14,814 bases of DNA from Fibrobacterota bacterium (GTDB lineage: Bacteria; Fibrobacterota; Chitinivibrionia; Chitinivibrionales; Chitinispirillaceae), in assembly GCA_023436205.1 (NCBI GenBank), contig JAEZKC010000024.1, positions 1-14,814 of the forward strand. The letters run 5' to 3'. Positions 1 to 8,431 of this stretch are shown piece after piece. The translations under genes and the position numbers were made by a program. Under the pieces are notes generated by a model. That model saw nothing but the letters and a program-made list of their open reading frames with translations. It was not told the origin of the DNA and ran no database searches. The first letter of the stretch is position 1. Each line of letters starts with the position of its first letter.

Positions 1-235
1 CGACTTCACGACTGTATGACTTCACGATTAGGAATCGAGGCCTGATTTGTTATACGATATCGCCACGTTCCGCTCATCCTGAGCGTAGTCTTAGGAGTCG
101 AAGGGTAATCAAAGGAGACGGCCCGACTTCACGACTGTATGACTTCACGATTAGGAATCGAGGCCTGATTTGTTATACGATATCGCCACGTTCCGCTCAT
201 CCTGAGCGTAGGTCCTCCGGAGTCGAAGGATAATC
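1..235. repeat. Two tandem copies of a ~110-bp repeat, period 123 bp
   Basis: Copy 1 runs 1-110 and copy 2 runs 124-235. They are nearly identical until the segment after GAGCGTAG, where copy 1 has TCTTAGGAGTCG and copy 2 has GTCCTCCGGAGTCG. Each copy also contains an internal short repeat, GACTTCACGA (2-11 and 18-27, and again in copy 2), and ends in the module CTCATCCTGAGCGTAG...GAGTCGAAGG. Modules of that kind are common as dispersed intergenic repeats in many bacterial genomes. The first copy begins at the window edge, so more copies may lie to the left. Every copy has an in-frame stop (TGA at 43-45 and 166-168), so this is not a coding repeat in the frame of the downstream fragment. Confidence 0.85.
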
Positions 236-240
236 TTATT

Positions 241-318
241 AACGGCGAAGACGCCTCCCAGGTCACCAGCACCCTCTCCCGCATCGAAAATTTATCGAAG
301 AAAGGCATCAGAGTCTAG
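241..318 (+). pseudogene. Possible 3' end of a lost or interrupted gene
   Basis: From 241 to the TAG at 316-318 the plus strand reads as 25 codons with protein-like composition, ending in IENLSKKGIRV. The frame is open back to about 169, but upstream of about 236 it runs through the repeat copy, and no start codon with a ribosome binding site is visible. The simplest reading is that the repeat array replaced or invaded the body of a gene and left only its last codons. The family is not recognisable. It could also be chance coding potential, since the stretch is short. Confidence 0.3.
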
Positions 319-388
319 CGATCACGAGCTTGAGGAGGAGCATTCTCCACTTGTATCCTCAACAATGCACCACTCTATGAGACTACTA

Positions 389-1468
389 CTAATCAAGCAC
401 AACCAAACTTTTCTTGAAAACATCTTTACCCCCCTTTTGCCGTACGGAAAAGATGTACATCCCTGCAGGAATTCGCGAACAGTAATACCTCCGAGTGCCC
501 GGGGAAAGAAAGCTGCTGTAGACAGTTGAGACTGATTTCCCCTGTGTGTCATAGAGAGTGATTTCGAAATTCCCTTTGAACGGGGAGGTGATGAGAAATG
601 ATCCGGTGGAGACATCCGCTGACCATTGCGACTGGCTGTATTCAAGCCTCCTTGCCGATTGAGTCGTCGGGGTGTCTGGAATAGTAACGATCTCATCTGT
701 AATCGAAATGTTATCGATAAAAATATCTGTATAGGGTTTACCGTGCAAAGGACCGTACAGGCCTATTCCCCAGTAGATGTTGCAGCTGTTGTCTAAGGGA
801 AAGCGGTCGAAAAGTGTTTTAATATTTTTGTGATCAGCGACCAGCACACCATCCATCCACAGTTTGGCATATCCGTTTGAAGAATTTGTCCAAAGGATTT
901 CCATAATGAAACTGATCCAGCGGCCAGTGATAAGAGGCTTCTGGTATTCTCTGCAGTCAGGCTCGGCACGCCACCGGAAATCAAAGTTTCCGCTTGTCAC
1001 GCGCATTTCGTCGAATATGCCGCCGCAGCCGCCGCATATTTCATCGGCATAGTTGGTGCAGACTTCGCAGGGGTAAGTTTTCCATTGTGAAAGGACTCTC
1101 CAGTCAAGTTCAGCGGTAATGAAATCTTCGGGTAGATAGTACATCCAGCGGTACACGTATCTTTTATCAATGGTTGGCAGGCGGGGGGAGGAATACTCTG
1201 CCCTCTTCCCGCCCTCCAGAACGCGGCAACGCCCGACTTTCGCGCTGTTGTTGATGTCATCCTTTAATGGGTTATCCACTATTTCGATCTGGCCGCCCTG
1301 AAGCTCTTTTCTTCCGGGGTCTGTGCTGTCGAAATCTGCAGAATAAAAAACAGTGGCAGACGCGGATTGAAAACCGACGACCAAACCTGCGATGCAGGCA
1401 AGAATCGCCCCGATTCTGAATCGTTTGCCGGCGACATCACCCCAAAGGAGATAACCTAGTTTTCCCAT
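389..1468 (-). CDS. Secreted polysaccharide-lyase-like protein with C-terminal sorting-type domain
   Basis: This is an exported protein of about 359 residues. The N-terminus has basic residues, then a hydrophobic stretch (about 18-35) ending in SASA, a plausible signal peptidase I site near residue 38. Residues about 40-260 resemble the jelly-roll polysaccharide lyase group (Pfam Polysacc_lyase, PL20-like): YRWMYYLPEDF, LSQWKTYP, a RWISFIMEILW stretch, GYAKLWMDGVLV and the terminal strand IFIDNISI. The inserted segment around residues 136-150 is cysteine-rich (CEVC...CGGCGG), suggesting disulfides. The last 80 or so residues form a beta-rich tail ending AGMYIFSVRQKGG...KKSLVVLD, like type IX secretion sorting domains. 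I chose the ATG at 1468: AAGGGG lies six bases before it, whereas the GTG at 1471 would have a spacing of only three. It stands alone and divergent from the next gene. The exact substrate cannot be read from sequence; glucuronan or alginate-like polymers are possible. Confidence 0.7.
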   Translation of the reverse strand: MGKLGYLLWGDVAGKRFRIGAILACIAGLVVGFQSASATVFYSADFDSTDPGRKELQGGQIEIVDNPLKDDINNSAKVGRCRVLEGGKRAEYSSPRLPTIDKRYVYRWMYYLPEDFITAELDWRVLSQWKTYPCEVCTNYADEICGGCGGIFDEMRVTSGNFDFRWRAEPDCREYQKPLITGRWISFIMEILWTNSSNGYAKLWMDGVLVADHKNIKTLFDRFPLDNSCNIYWGIGLYGPLHGKPYTDIFIDNISITDEIVTIPDTPTTQSARRLEYSQSQWSADVSTGSFLITSPFKGNFEITLYDTQGKSVSTVYSSFLSPGTRRYYCSRIPAGMYIFSVRQKGGKDVFKKSLVVLD

Positions 1469-1830
1469 CACTCACCCCTTGAAAAATGCGGAAACTTCAG
1501 CGCTGACACTGTTCTGCGGATAGAGGATGCACAAAGTATATACTCTGTTTTGGATAAATGCAATTGTGTTCAGGGTGCAGATGGCTTTTTAGAACGGGTA
1601 CGGGCGGAAAATGCACCGGCGCTTAAAAGCGCCATCGTATATTTTCTCCTGATTTACGATCTTCTATGGGTGATAGGTGGCTGGAAATTCTACTTCTCCC
1701 TTTACATCCTTTCAAAAAGGTTTTAAATTGTTTGAAGCTGTGAACATTATGTACAAGTCAGAATTTCTGTGTACGGCGACTTCTGGGGCCCGCTTATTAT
1801 CAGAATTGCCAGATTGAAAGGTAAGTAATT
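1469..1830. other. Divergent intergenic region
   Basis: This 362-base gap separates two divergently transcribed genes. It holds the leftward promoter (1535-1563) and a compact inverted repeat at 1618-1633 (GGCGCTT AA AAGCGCC, 7-base arms), which could be a protein-binding site or a small hairpin. I see no convincing -35/-10 pair for the rightward gene, although the stretch 1720-1750 is AT-rich. No small ORF with a good ribosome binding site was seen. Confidence 0.5.
1535..1563 (-). promoter_or_regulatory. Probable sigma70 promoter of the lyase-like gene
   Basis: On the minus strand, TTGCAT (1558-1563) and TATACT (1535-1540) are separated by exactly 17 bases. The -10 lies about 67 bases upstream of the chosen start at 1468, leaving a roughly 60-base leader. 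The match is good by eye, but there is no expression evidence. Confidence 0.5.
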
Positions 1831-4800
1831 ATGGAACTATCAATAAAGCAGGCCCAATCTTGCCAATTACGGATTTCACTGTTCATGCTGTTTTGTCTCA
1901 CCAGCATGCCCCTGCCGGCTTTTTCGGGATCAGCCTTGTCAGAACTGATGACCCTGACAGTAAATGATTCCAGTCTGTTCGAAGACATGCAACAGTTGGA
2001 ATTCTTTAAAAACAGGATAATTTCAGATGGTAATGAGAGTGAATTTCTGAAGTGGGCAAGGCAAACAGCTGAAGCATCCGACAATTTGGAACATTGCGCC
2101 AACCTGTACTGGATATCGGGGGATTATTCTCAGGCGGCAAAGTTTGCGGCAAAGCAGATTTTTTTCCTTGATTCATATAAACTGAATCGATGGGTAGCCA
2201 GATTTCGTGAAACCGGTACTTTGAATTACCGAATATTTCTTGAAGAAATTCTTGCCCAGGATTCCAGTGATTCACACATCAAACTGATGTTGATTGAAAC
2301 ATATGAGCAATGTGATGCGAGAGCAACTGCACTGATGGAAGCACTGCTCCATCCTCAGGTAAAGCACCCGTTCTATTGGGGAAAGAACGGGTACAAGCGA
2401 CCTGAAATCGAAAATTTTTACGATCTGGCGTACCGTTTGATGCGATGTTACGAAAGACATGGTGATTCTGCTGCAATGATTTCTCTCGGTCTACGAGTCG
2501 CTTCGGGATCCAGGCCCTTTAACTGGCAAATATCAAAATCCGTGAACAGGTCAGATACATATCTGAACGCGGCAATGGGTCTCTTGATAGAGCATGCTGA
2601 TCAAACGGTTCTGGATTCACTAAAGACTTTATGGGCCAACTGTGAAGACTTTCCAGCTCTTCGGCAGTTAAACCGGAAATATCACAAAACAGTGGCGAGA
2701 AAACCTCCCGAAAAAGGCTACAAGTGGCTAAATTCATTATCCAAAGATATAAGTGTTCATGTTTCACTGCAAAACGTCCTTTCCCTCGCTGTGGACAGCA
2801 CATATATGTATGCGGGTCATCCCTGGGGATTTTCCGTTTACAGTCTAGACGGAAATCTTTCTGGGATCGTTACCCTTGAAACACCTGGTCTATACCTGGC
2901 CACAATTGGAGGTTATGTATGGGTTGGAACACCTATAGGTCTTTACCGAGTAACTCCGGGAACCTGGACTATAAGCTACTTGCCTTTAAACCGCGACCTT
3001 TCAGAACGGGAGAGACGGCTTAATAGCCGAGATTTCCAGAATGGTGTAACATGTTTAGAAGTAGATGGTAACGACCTGTGGATTGGAACACGAAGGAACA
3101 TTCAGGTGCTTTCTTTACCCGCACAAATAGTACATGTATTTACTCAGGGAGATCTGAAATTTGATTCTCATGCTTCCTGGCGCGAATTCATTTTCGAGAA
3201 GGATTATGTTTGGGCCAATGGAAATGGCCAAGGGCGCCGGTTCGAACGTGCCAAAGGTACATGGGAAGCTGTTAACCATAAATCTCGCCCTATACAGATA
3301 ATAGCTGCAGACAGCAGCTTTATTCTGGGGAATATGTATGTAGACCATGACAAGCGAAATCGCCCCTGCATTATAGACAGGAAAAAGCTTGATGTGACTC
3401 TTATCCCGCTTCCCGGTGACACTGGTACCAGAGCAAAGCTTTATACCAATCAGTTCCGATATTATGGTACAGTGGGAGAATCTGTTATTATTGGAACCAA
3501 CTCACCAGAATTTACCCTGAACAGTCGAACCAAAACCATTGCAGAATTTGATGAAAGGGGAAAACAGACACTTGCCACTCACCTAGACAAATTACCGTCC
3601 ACTCTGGATTGCTCTTCTTTACAACGATTCCGGTATATAAGTAAAAGCAAATCTTGGGAAGATGGTGGCAAACCAATACTGTTTTCAACCTATTCGGTAA
3701 TCAAATTATCTGCGAATTCATTTCTCATAGGTATTCCATCATCCAATAACCCTGAATACAGTTATCCTGATCGGGAGTGGTTTTACCCACATCATTCATT
3801 TGGAAGCAATGTTGAATCTGGTGGTTTATTTATAGTTGATGAAAAAGAGTGTCCCAGGCACATTTCCTCCGGGTATGCAACACTTACTGGAAATATGGTT
3901 TATTCCCTGGTGAAAGAACAAAATGGAGCCAGGGTCTGGCTATTTACTGATAATGGCCTGACAATTCTTGACAGCAACGCAAATATCACTGGTCTGCTGA
4001 CATCCGCCGATGGCCTAATGGCTAATGTAGTAAAATCAGGCTGCATTGTGAATAATAAACTGTACACTGTCCTGCAGAGTACTCCCGGCGGTATCGGCAT
4101 CATTGACACACGGACCTCCCTTGTTACATCAATGTTTCCCAGTGATGGCCTCGCACACGATCGTATTGCCAGTGTAGAGGAGTATGGTCAAAAGGTAAAA
4201 ATTACATATGATTATGTTCCGAAAAGAATGAGTGACCAATATACGCTTTATACACCTGCGTATCTAGACCCAATTACAAACAATATCACCTCGGATACAA
4301 ATCAGAAAACAGTTCTAAACAGGAAAGATCTTCCCTCTCCTCGAAGACCTGATACTGTGCAAACGGTTCCATTAATCGGGGGCATCGTTTCAGAAAAACT
4401 GATTGTCGGCAACAAAGAGTATATCTGCGGGACACACGGGATGGTAGTTATCAATAAAAATGAAGTGCCCACACTCCTTATCGACACAATTGATCGGCCA
4501 TTTTCTCTCAGTCAAGATCAACAACAAAAAGCCGAAGCTCTAAAGCGGGCAGTTAATGTGGGGACTCTTCCTCAACTGAGAAAAGCTCTTGACGACCTCA
4601 ATCCGTACTACAGAATAAAAGTGTTAACAGAATCAAAATTGCAGATACCGGCGGCCGATACTGCAGAATGGATTGATCTTGTTGCCTCTCAACTTGACCA
4701 TCCAAATCTTCGGCTCCGGTGTACAGCTTTACTTTTGGCAAGGAACTTCCGCAATGATACTACTGTCATTCGCTACCTGAAAAGCTGTCTTAATGATCCT

Positions 4801-6015
4801 GATCCGTATATTCGTGCCATAGCGACGATCGATCTAATAGAACAAAAAATTATCCCCCCTATTCATCATATCAAGGCCATCCTAGAACAGCCGCAAGGAT
4901 TTGGAAATTTTCCATATGGTATTAACAGCCAAACAGGGATACAAGCTGAAAAAAAGCGGTTGTACCGTGCGTTATCTCCAATTGCGACAGTTGATCACAT
5001 GAAACTATTGATTGATTATTCACCATATGTCTACAGCTACGATTTCAATGAATCAGTTTTCCCACTGCTTGGAAAGAGAGTAGCACAGGATAATGCACTA
5101 GTGGATATATTATTGGAAGCGCCATGCAGTTATTGTTCTGATTCTCTATGTGAAGGTTTTTCACCAAACGTTTTCCGATTTGCTGGAAAGGATATCCTGC
5201 CTAAACTCCATCAAGCAATACGTCACTCCGACAACAAAGTTAGATGTAATGCCATATTGGGTTGCGGTTTTATTAAAGATACCTCTTCTATTTTTTATCT
5301 TGTACCTGTACTCGAAAAAGATACCGGTGAAATCCGCCTTGTTGCATTAAAAGCTTTAGTCAGCTTGAAAGCAGTTGCCGCAATCCCTGTACTGATTAAT
5401 CTTTTCCGATTTTCTTCCCAGGAGGATTCTATTTCAGCTGGGAGGCAAGGAATTCCACAAGATTCAATCAAAATTGGTGATAAATATTATAAAGGGACAA
5501 TCTACAGCAACTATGGATTTCTAAATAATTCGGATCCAATCATTTCTGATACTCCTGAAAATGAACTGGTCAATGATGGAATATTAGAAGCATTGCGTTC
5601 CATAGACCCTAGCTATTGCCAGGAGTTTTACCGCAAACTAATACGGGATGGCGAAAGGGAGGAAAAATATGAATCGGTAAAAATGCTTGCTTATGCAAAG
5701 GAAAAAGACATTGAAATCAACAAAAAATTACTGCACGGTTTATTACAAAACGAGGATTTATCCATCAGAATTTTCTCAGCAACATCTTTACTCATTCTGA
5801 ATGAAAAAAGTGTATACCAACTCATAAAGAGCATGGTAGGCACTTCGCATACTTACTATAATAGCTTACTACTTGAGGACCTGCTGAGAGTTAAACAAGC
5901 CAAGAAATTGGCTTTCATACGTCCTGAAATAACGTCCATTCTCAATGACCCCCACGAAAAAGAATCATATCGCCAATTGGCATCCAAGCTACTGGAAAGA
6001 ATCAATAGCAGGTAA
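1831..6015 (+). CDS. Large exported protein: helical N-terminus, beta-propeller, C-terminal HEAT-like repeats
   Basis: 1394 residues. A signal peptide is visible: a basic start, a hydrophobic core around residues 14-31 (ISLFMLFCLTSMPLPAFSG), then a polar mature start. Residues about 40-290 are helical and TPR-like. Residues about 310-880 contain blades resembling the two-component-regulator propeller (Reg_prop): YVWVGTPIGLYRV (near 361), LWIGTRRNIQVL (near 415), VWLFTDNGLTILD (near 700) and a last one near IVGNKEYICGTHGMVVI (about 855). Residues about 905-1390 are tandem helical HEAT-like repeats, for example LDHPNLRLRCTALLLARNF, LNDPDPYIRAIATIDLIEQK and KVRCNAILGCGFIKD. No kinase, DNA-binding or catalytic signature is visible, so it is probably a periplasmic or surface protein-binding scaffold. 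The start has AAAGG about ten bases upstream. It is a single-gene unit followed by a terminator. The architecture is clear; the function is unknown. Confidence 0.75.
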   Translation: MELSIKQAQSCQLRISLFMLFCLTSMPLPAFSGSALSELMTLTVNDSSLFEDMQQLEFFKNRIISDGNESEFLKWARQTAEASDNLEHCANLYWISGDYSQAAKFAAKQIFFLDSYKLNRWVARFRETGTLNYRIFLEEILAQDSSDSHIKLMLIETYEQCDARATALMEALLHPQVKHPFYWGKNGYKRPEIENFYDLAYRLMRCYERHGDSAAMISLGLRVASGSRPFNWQISKSVNRSDTYLNAAMGLLIEHADQTVLDSLKTLWANCEDFPALRQLNRKYHKTVARKPPEKGYKWLNSLSKDISVHVSLQNVLSLAVDSTYMYAGHPWGFSVYSLDGNLSGIVTLETPGLYLATIGGYVWVGTPIGLYRVTPGTWTISYLPLNRDLSERERRLNSRDFQNGVTCLEVDGNDLWIGTRRNIQVLSLPAQIVHVFTQGDLKFDSHASWREFIFEKDYVWANGNGQGRRFERAKGTWEAVNHKSRPIQIIAADSSFILGNMYVDHDKRNRPCIIDRKKLDVTLIPLPGDTGTRAKLYTNQFRYYGTVGESVIIGTNSPEFTLNSRTKTIAEFDERGKQTLATHLDKLPSTLDCSSLQRFRYISKSKSWEDGGKPILFSTYSVIKLSANSFLIGIPSSNNPEYSYPDREWFYPHHSFGSNVESGGLFIVDEKECPRHISSGYATLTGNMVYSLVKEQNGARVWLFTDNGLTILDSNANITGLLTSADGLMANVVKSGCIVNNKLYTVLQSTPGGIGIIDTRTSLVTSMFPSDGLAHDRIASVEEYGQKVKITYDYVPKRMSDQYTLYTPAYLDPITNNITSDTNQKTVLNRKDLPSPRRPDTVQTVPLIGGIVSEKLIVGNKEYICGTHGMVVINKNEVPTLLIDTIDRPFSLSQDQQQKAEALKRAVNVGTLPQLRKALDDLNPYYRIKVLTESKLQIPAADTAEWIDLVASQLDHPNLRLRCTALLLARNFRNDTTVIRYLKSCLNDPDPYIRAIATIDLIEQKIIPPIHHIKAILEQPQGFGNFPYGINSQTGIQAEKKRLYRALSPIATVDHMKLLIDYSPYVYSYDFNESVFPLLGKRVAQDNALVDILLEAPCSYCSDSLCEGFSPNVFRFAGKDILPKLHQAIRHSDNKVRCNAILGCGFIKDTSSIFYLVPVLEKDTGEIRLVALKALVSLKAVAAIPVLINLFRFSSQEDSISAGRQGIPQDSIKIGDKYYKGTIYSNYGFLNNSDPIISDTPENELVNDGILEALRSIDPSYCQEFYRKLIRDGEREEKYESVKMLAYAKEKDIEINKKLLHGLLQNEDLSIRIFSATSLLILNEKSVYQLIKSMVGTSHTYYNSLLLEDLLRVKQAKKLAFIRPEITSILNDPHEKESYRQLASKLLERINSR

Positions 6016-6034
6016 GATTTAGAGATCTGGCAAT

Positions 6035-6060
6035 TCAGCATATCTGCTGACTTTTTCTTT
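6035..6060 (+). terminator. Rho-independent terminator after the propeller/HEAT gene
   Basis: A hairpin TCAGCA-TATC-TGCTGA (6035-6050) is followed directly by CTTTTTCTTT. It begins 20 bases after the stop codon of the plus-strand gene. The stem is only six pairs, but the T-tract is good. Confidence 0.65.
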
Positions 6061-6082
6061 AGCAACCTAGATCATCGTCCAC

Positions 6083-6125
6083 CGCAAATCCTTCTTGATC
6101 TACGACCTACGATAAGCGATTTGCG
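6083..6125. repeat. Inverted repeat between convergent genes
   Basis: CGCAAATC (6083-6090) and GATTTGCG (6118-6125) form perfect 8-base arms 27 bases apart, in the gap between convergent genes. It may fold downstream of the leftward esterase gene, but neither side has a T-tract, so I do not call it a terminator. Confidence 0.4.
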
Positions 6126-6160
6126 AATCATGAACCTTAAAACCGAAGCACCTATTCTGT

Positions 6161-7195
6161 TTACCTCCCGCAAGGCATGATTTTCCCCGATGCAGAAAGC
6201 GCATTATGCGAAACTCGCCACAACATCACACGACTACCGATATTCAATGGAACAGCTGCAGGCGTACCCGACAGAACCGTTTTGTAAACTGCTTTACCAT
6301 CGAGGCCGTAGAGGGTGAGAACCGCCCCAGAGGGAACTGTTTTTGCAAAGTGAAGATTTCCATTTTTATATGTTAGAAGATTGCTGTTAACGACAGCCCT
6401 ATTCTTAAGGGGCTGTTTTACTGCTGCGGTCGTACGGGTCTGAGAAAGAAGCCACTCCAGTACCCCCTCTTCATCATGTACCCGATTCATCGCCGGAACA
6501 TGATCGTATCCTTCATACTCTGTGTACTGTACCAATGTGCCGCCAGCATCCTTTATGGATTGGAATATAGTCCTGGCATTGTCAACTGGCGACGTTAAAT
6601 CATCCGAACCGTGGAAAATCCATAAAGGAGTTTTGGCCATCTGTTCAGCACCTTTATCGACCGTGTAACCGGCAGCCACAACTCCCCCGGCGAAGCGTTC
6701 CGGAAAATCCATCAATAGACGGTAAACCCCTTCTCCCCCCATCGACTCTCCATAGATATACACACGAGAAGCATCTAGACCATGCACTGTAATCAGGCTG
6801 TCAAGCTCATGCAGGGCATTCACCATGGTGGGCCGTATCGCCTGATCATAGGTACCGCCCCAGTCCGCGCAGGAATTCTCCGGTGGGGCTGTGGGGAGAA
6901 ATACTGCACAGGGCTCTATCTGATTGAGCTTAGGAATTATCCAGAACTCAGGGTAAACGGGGTTACCGGTGCAGTAGTGAAGGTACATTACTACGGGAAG
7001 AGGATTGACCTGCGCTTGGGGCAAATAGAACCCCATGTCGGCGTCTTTATATTTCCAGGTGAAAAAACTGGATGATTCATCCAAGGGCAACTGTGAACCC
7101 GAAAATTTTGCACCGGAAATCGTTCCTGTCAGCGTCATCAGCATGAACAGGCAAACCATAACATGAATTTGTATACCTTTTGAACTACAGTTCAT
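6161..7195 (-). CDS. Exported alpha/beta-hydrolase esterase (CE1/dienelactone-hydrolase-like) with C-terminal tail
   Basis: 344 residues. A signal peptide is visible (hydrophobic core about 12-28, ending TGTISGA). Residues about 45-255 form an alpha/beta hydrolase: the oxyanion-region strand VVMYLHYCTGN (about 68-78), nucleophile elbow GESMGG with Ser151, acid region HGSDD (Asp198/199) and the histidine in YDHVP (His232). This matches the family of poly(3-hydroxybutyrate) depolymerase-like and feruloyl/acetyl-xylan esterases, which in secreted form usually remove ester side groups from plant polysaccharides. After about residue 275 comes a beta-rich tail of about 70 residues (ALTLYGLDGKAVYKT-like, ending SGKIMP) that resembles a sorting domain. 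GGAAG lies five bases before the ATG, fixing the start. Together with the lyase-like protein at 389-1468 it suggests polysaccharide breakdown outside the cell. The exact substrate is unknown. Confidence 0.75.
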   Translation of the reverse strand: MNCSSKGIQIHVMVCLFMLMTLTGTISGAKFSGSQLPLDESSSFFTWKYKDADMGFYLPQAQVNPLPVVMYLHYCTGNPVYPEFWIIPKLNQIEPCAVFLPTAPPENSCADWGGTYDQAIRPTMVNALHELDSLITVHGLDASRVYIYGESMGGEGVYRLLMDFPERFAGGVVAAGYTVDKGAEQMAKTPLWIFHGSDDLTSPVDNARTIFQSIKDAGGTLVQYTEYEGYDHVPAMNRVHDEEGVLEWLLSQTRTTAAVKQPLKNRAVVNSNLLTYKNGNLHFAKTVPSGAVLTLYGLDGKAVYKTVLSGTPAAVPLNIGSRVMLWRVSHNALSASGKIMPCGR

Positions 7196-7219
7196 GATGT
7201 CTTCCTTGTGAAATTTACT

Positions 7220-7250
7220 ATTATAAATAAATATTCTGTTTTTATGTCTG
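7220..7250 (-). promoter_or_regulatory. Candidate promoter of the esterase gene
   Basis: A perfect TATAAT lies on the minus strand at 7220-7225, 25 bases upstream of the ATG. The best -35 candidate, CAGACA at 7245-7250, is weak and 19 bases away. The surrounding DNA is AT-rich, so a chance match is possible. Confidence 0.35.
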
Positions 7251-7320
7251 GGAAGCGGCCATGCATTAAAAATAATATACCGAAACGTTTACTAATCTGC
7301 TATAGTTTGAACAAATATAT

Positions 7321-7346
7321 GTTGAAGTGGAGTTCAACGATATAAT
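7321..7346 (+). promoter_or_regulatory. Inverted repeat next to a TATAAT box, possible control site
   Basis: GTTGAA (7321-7326) and TTCAAC (7333-7338) form 6-base arms. A TATAAT follows at 7341-7346, about 120 bases upstream of the HEPN-fold gene. No -35 box has normal spacing (TTGAAG at 7322 is only 13 bases away), so a bound activator or a chance arrangement are both possible. Confidence 0.25.
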
Positions 7347-7466
7347 CCCCGCTGAATCTCACCGATGGCGCGGAATTTGCATAAAATGCGCTGGGGCCGG
7401 CCCTCCTCGCCCTGAGGGGCACAGGGTTCAAAAACGGATCATTCACAGATGTAAGGAGCGGAAACG

Positions 7467-7886
7467 ATGCAGACTGAGTCGCTAAACTGGAAGGAATTTT
7501 TCACCGAGGGACAGAACTATTTCAAAAAAAGCAGCCGATGGGCTGCCAATGGAAAGTTCAGCAACGATCTCATTTACAATCTGGTTCTGATGAGCATTGA
7601 GAAGCATTTCATGGCCCTGCTCGTAAAAAACGGCCTTTTGCCGGATAATCACACCATAAGCGACCTGATTGAAGCGGTCCGAAAGGTTAAGCCCCTCGAT
7701 AAGGAGCTTGAAAAAAAGCTTCTGGACATCGAAACCTATCAGATGATCTGCTCCTTCGCTGACTACGGGCGCCGAACAGAGGAGATTAGCGACATCACAA
7801 GGGTAGTCTCCGTAGGCGAAGAGGTGAAAAACATGGTGGAGGGGGAGTTACTTTTTTGTAGCGAAAATCAGGAAAACACATTTTAG
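7467..7886 (+). CDS. HEPN-fold protein without the RNase motif
   Basis: 139 residues, all helical by inspection. The middle (about 28-75) resembles the HEPN domain (Pfam PF05168 type): LIYNLVLMSIEKHFMALLVKNGLLPDNHTISDLIEAV, i.e. the helix with Glu-Lys-His followed by a short loop and a histidine before the next helix (continuous residues given as positions 39-75). Proteins of this group often pair with a partner protein and act as nucleotide-transferase partners, toxins or antitoxins. The Rx4-6H ribonuclease motif of toxic HEPN proteins is not seen; the C-terminal helix has YGRRTEE with no histidine. AAGGAG lies eight bases before the ATG. It is followed 37 bases later by a small gene on the same strand, so the two probably form one transcript. 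The HEPN assignment rests on pattern recognition only. Confidence 0.6.
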   Translation: MQTESLNWKEFFTEGQNYFKKSSRWAANGKFSNDLIYNLVLMSIEKHFMALLVKNGLLPDNHTISDLIEAVRKVKPLDKELEKKLLDIETYQMICSFADYGRRTEEISDITRVVSVGEEVKNMVEGELLFCSENQENTF

Positions 7887-7923
7887 TTTCATTAGTAGAA
7901 TTTAGCGCAAAGGAAAACAAGGT

Positions 7924-8250
7924 ATGGCCATGACAGTGCGACCACTGGGAATAGTGAAAGAGGCACTTGACGCCGCAGGGCTTGAGATCACCTACGCCTA
8001 CGACGATATCGTCTTTGTGGACCATTCATTGATGATCATCAGTTTTCGCGACGATGATCCGGGCAGAATCGATATCTATTTCAACCGTGATTGTGAACCG
8101 CAAACACGAAGAGAGCTGTCGGAGAAAGTGCGTTCGGAGGCGGAGAAACGGGAGCTGATCGCTTGTGAAAAAGGTGCATTCCGTTTGGAGGACGATCCGG
8201 GCACGGAGCAGCTGAAGATTTCTTTCTTTGATGAGGATCTGGTGTACTGA
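7924..8250 (+). CDS. Small conserved-looking protein of unknown function
   Basis: 108 residues, acidic, with no signal peptide or membrane segment. It starts with a helix (VKEALDAAGL), then strands (ITYAYDDIVFVDHSLMIISF), a charged helix (RRELSEKVRSEAEKRELI) and a final strand pair, a pattern of a small alpha/beta fold. I do not recognise the family. It follows the HEPN-fold gene by 37 bases, so a shared role as a two-gene module is plausible but unproven. Two starts are possible, ATG at 7924 or at 7930; AAGGAA and AAGG both lie nearby, so the choice is uncertain by two codons. Confidence 0.6.
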   Translation: MAMTVRPLGIVKEALDAAGLEITYAYDDIVFVDHSLMIISFRDDDPGRIDIYFNRDCEPQTRRELSEKVRSEAEKRELIACEKGAFRLEDDPGTEQLKISFFDEDLVY

Positions 8251-8398
8251 AAGAGAATGCCGATCGTGCGGTCAAACCGTACATCTTCTACAGAAGAACC
8301 GTGTTTATCAAGGGGCTACGCGAGATATTTTTTGAACTGCAAAGACCAATCCGGGATCATTGCGTAACTCATTCAGGTCGCTTTTTTACATCCTTCTT

Positions 8399-8427
8399 CC
8401 AGAAAGCCACACACCGCGGCTTTCTGG
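8399..8427. terminator. Strong hairpin between convergent operons
   Basis: Arms CCAGAAAGCC (8399-8408) and GGCTTTCTGG (8418-8427) form a perfect 10-pair stem around a nine-base loop. On the plus strand it is followed by a T-rich run (TTCTTCATTTCTT), about 150 bases after the small plus-strand gene. On the minus strand it begins four bases after the stop of the last operon gene, but there an A-rich run follows. It is best read as a terminator for the plus strand that may also protect the end of the leftward transcript. Confidence 0.6.
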
Positions 8428-8431
8428 TTCT

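Noticed and set aside
8266..8282. Hairpin GTGCGGT-CAA-ACCGTAC after the small plus-strand gene
   Set aside because: It has a seven-pair stem but no T-tract and a three-base loop, so I do not call it a terminator; the hairpin at 8399-8427 is a better candidate.
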